From assembly GCA_014706295.1 (NCBI GenBank), contig JACSVZ010000015.1, positions 54,557,535 to 54,621,534 on the forward strand: a DNA stretch of 64,000 nt, given 5' to 3'. A program made the translations under genes and the position numbers. The notes beneath the pieces were generated by a model, which was not told the origin of the DNA, ran no database searches, and saw nothing but the letters and a program-made list of their open reading frames with translations. Each line of letters starts with the position of its first letter. The stretch's first letter is position 1. The DNA comes from Lycocorax pyrrhopterus obiensis. Lineage: Eukaryota; Chordata; Aves; Passeriformes; Paradisaeidae. Positions 62,269-64,000 of this stretch are shown here, one piece after another.

Positions 62269-64000
62269 GTAACCCAGTGCTTTTGTTTGCTTTTGTCGTT
62301 CCACTGGAGTCCGAGCAGTAGCGTTCTAACCTTCACCATGTACCAGACAGTGCCTCTTTTTCTTTCCAGTTAGATTCCTTCCATGCTTACATTACATTGT
62401 TGGGCATATTTTGTTAAAGCAACAGATAGAAAGGAGATGTTTGTACATGGAAAAGAAATTGCTGTCTGTACACTGCAGAGAGTATTTTTACAGTATAGTC
62501 AGAAACTATATACTGTGAAGTGTTCACATGCTTTCTTACATCCCTGTGTCTCTTCATGAACACAAAAGCATGGAATTTGGGCTAGAAATGAGTTAACAGT
62601 ATTAATACAATAAACTTAAGGTGCTTTCTGAATTAGAGGTATTTATATTTACTGGGTCTTCTGTAATAATACAGCAATAATAACCCATTAACCTCTCAAA
62701 TAAGGATTTAGGGCCTAAAGGGTTTGATGGTGTAGCTACACAAGGCAAACAAAACTCCTCACCCTAGGGAACATATTCATTGCATCCAGTGTAGGCTGTA
62801 TTAGTCCACTGAGTTCAGCCTACTTTGGCTAAGTCCTATATTTCAATAAACTGCTTTTGTACTCCTAATTTTGTGATCATTTTTTCTTACACCTCTCCTC
62901 CATGTCTTCTACTTGTGGTGAAGATTGACATTTTCTTTATAATTAAGTCGCTGTAAATGTAAACTTTACACTTGAAATGTAATCATAATAGAGAGAACAT
63001 TATTCATAGAATCATAGAATGTTAAGGGGCTGGAATGGACCTTAAAGATAATATAGTCCCAACTGAGTCCTTGACTTTAATGCTCCATACCTTTCATATC
63101 AAGCTGTAGCCAAATCATTACTTATTCTCACTCTGGTGGCAGTTTAAATAATGCATACTTGTTAATTTGAGAACCATGCTATAAACAAGTGCTCTGTACA
63201 GTAGATTATTTCACTAAATGATTCTTTACTTTCTGTACTTTTATACTTACTTACATATCTTTGCACACTCATTTGTGAAATAAATCCTTCCACACTGTCT
63301 GTACAGCATTTGTGCAGACTGGAGGACAGATTTTAAACTCCATTGAAATAGTGTCTTTTGTTTAGTAAGTCTAAGGCATCTTGTGTCTTACAGGCACAGG
63401 GAGGATCCTGCCATTGGATCCTCACCATAGAATAAGCCCTTGTTTTCCAAAGTCTGATGGGTTTGAGTTCTGGACAGCGTACAGTAGTAAATGGAAGCAA
63501 AAATAGGCTGCTCAGTTATTTTGCTGAGTCTGGTTTTTGTGTTTTAAGTCTGTCACACAGTAAAGCTTGAAAGTACAACTCAAATGTAACTAGTAAAGGA
63601 GTGTGATGTCTTTGGAAAAACCAAAAGAGAAGCTTGTAAAATTCTGAATGGCCCTATGCAGCACAGAATTAGTGACACAGGACAGGGTTTCGAGACTTCA
63701 GTGTGCACAGCCACTGAAAACTGTGCTGCCCACTCCTGTCCTTCCTTAGTGCTGGGGATCACAAGGCCTCGGTGAGTCAGATCTGCTTGCTAGTCAAGCT
63801 GAAAGCTTTTGACTTGTCAGATTTGTTTTTTTGGAACAAAAGAATGTGATGTGACCCATTGTGCAGCTACAGAATTTCAGCGGTGATGAGGTCTTGCATC
63901 TGTTTAAGCTCATTGTGAAACTGAGTCCTCGTATTTAAAAGCCACATGGCTCTCTGGTCCTGTTGTATATACCAAGTATTTTATTCTCATGTTCTTCAAA
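62269..64000 (+). other. APPL2 intron 9, running off the window
   Basis: At least 1.7 kb after the exon 9 donor. It contains a CR1 end (63002-63070). No segment matches the next APPL2 exon. Confidence 0.8.
63002..63070 (-). mobile_element. CR1 LINE 3'-end fragment, antisense
   Basis: It starts with ATTCATAGAATCATAGAATG, the reverse complement of the CR1 terminal ATTCTATG repeats, followed by GGGGCTGGAATGGACCTTAA, the antisense of the CR1 tail. Recognisable for about 70 bases, then it fades. It lies in APPL2 intron 9 on the opposite strand. Confidence 0.9.

Noticed and set aside
1..64000. CRISPR arrays, phage or plasmid modules, operons, defence systems
   Set aside because: No regularly spaced repeats, no bacterial-type gene packing or ribosome binding sites. 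The DNA is clearly vertebrate.

Overview
This window is nuclear DNA from a vertebrate, almost certainly a bird. It is intron-rich with GT-AG splicing and two GC-rich CpG islands in otherwise AT-rich sequence. It carries CR1 LINE 3' ends and two LTRs of a family I recognise from avian genomes. I cannot name the species. I see no prokaryotic-style operon, phage, CRISPR array or plasmid content, and nearly all uninterrupted ORFs here are chance ORFs.

The window holds two genes arranged head to head (divergent). The first is the orthologue of human C12orf75 (OCC1, overexpressed in colon carcinoma 1), on the minus strand. Its coding sequence is split into five very short exons between 23657 and 8557, giving 62 codons plus a stop. 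The second is the 5' half of APPL2, on the plus strand. Nine coding exons from 39247 to 62268 encode about the first 234 residues, most of the BAR domain. The PH and PTB domains must lie beyond position 64000. The two start codons are about 15.6 kb apart, and each gene starts in its own CpG island.

Layout: 1-482, a truncated ERV LTR (plus). 483-8556, intergenic DNA downstream of C12orf75. 8557-23657, C12orf75. About 23230-23960, its CpG-island promoter with a GGA-rich 5' leader. About 23960-38780, non-coding intergenic DNA with CR1 and older LINE-like fragments. About 38780-40190, the APPL2 CpG-island promoter with a YY1-type motif. 39247-64000, APPL2 exons 1-9 with introns. The introns contain a solo LTR (minus, 53285-53850), a CR1 end (63002-63070) and one copy of an unidentified 220-bp repeat. 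The other copy of that repeat lies 1.2 kb upstream of the APPL2 start codon.

The two genes are not known to share a pathway. APPL2 is an endosomal Rab5-effector adaptor. C12orf75 encodes a tiny protein with a lipidation-type N terminus, and its human transcript has also been discussed as a non-coding RNA. I found no convincing new biological system. The most useful results are the reconstruction of the micro-exon gene C12orf75, whose conserved frame and phases argue that it is translated in birds, and the unexplained pair of 96%-identical 220-bp repeats.
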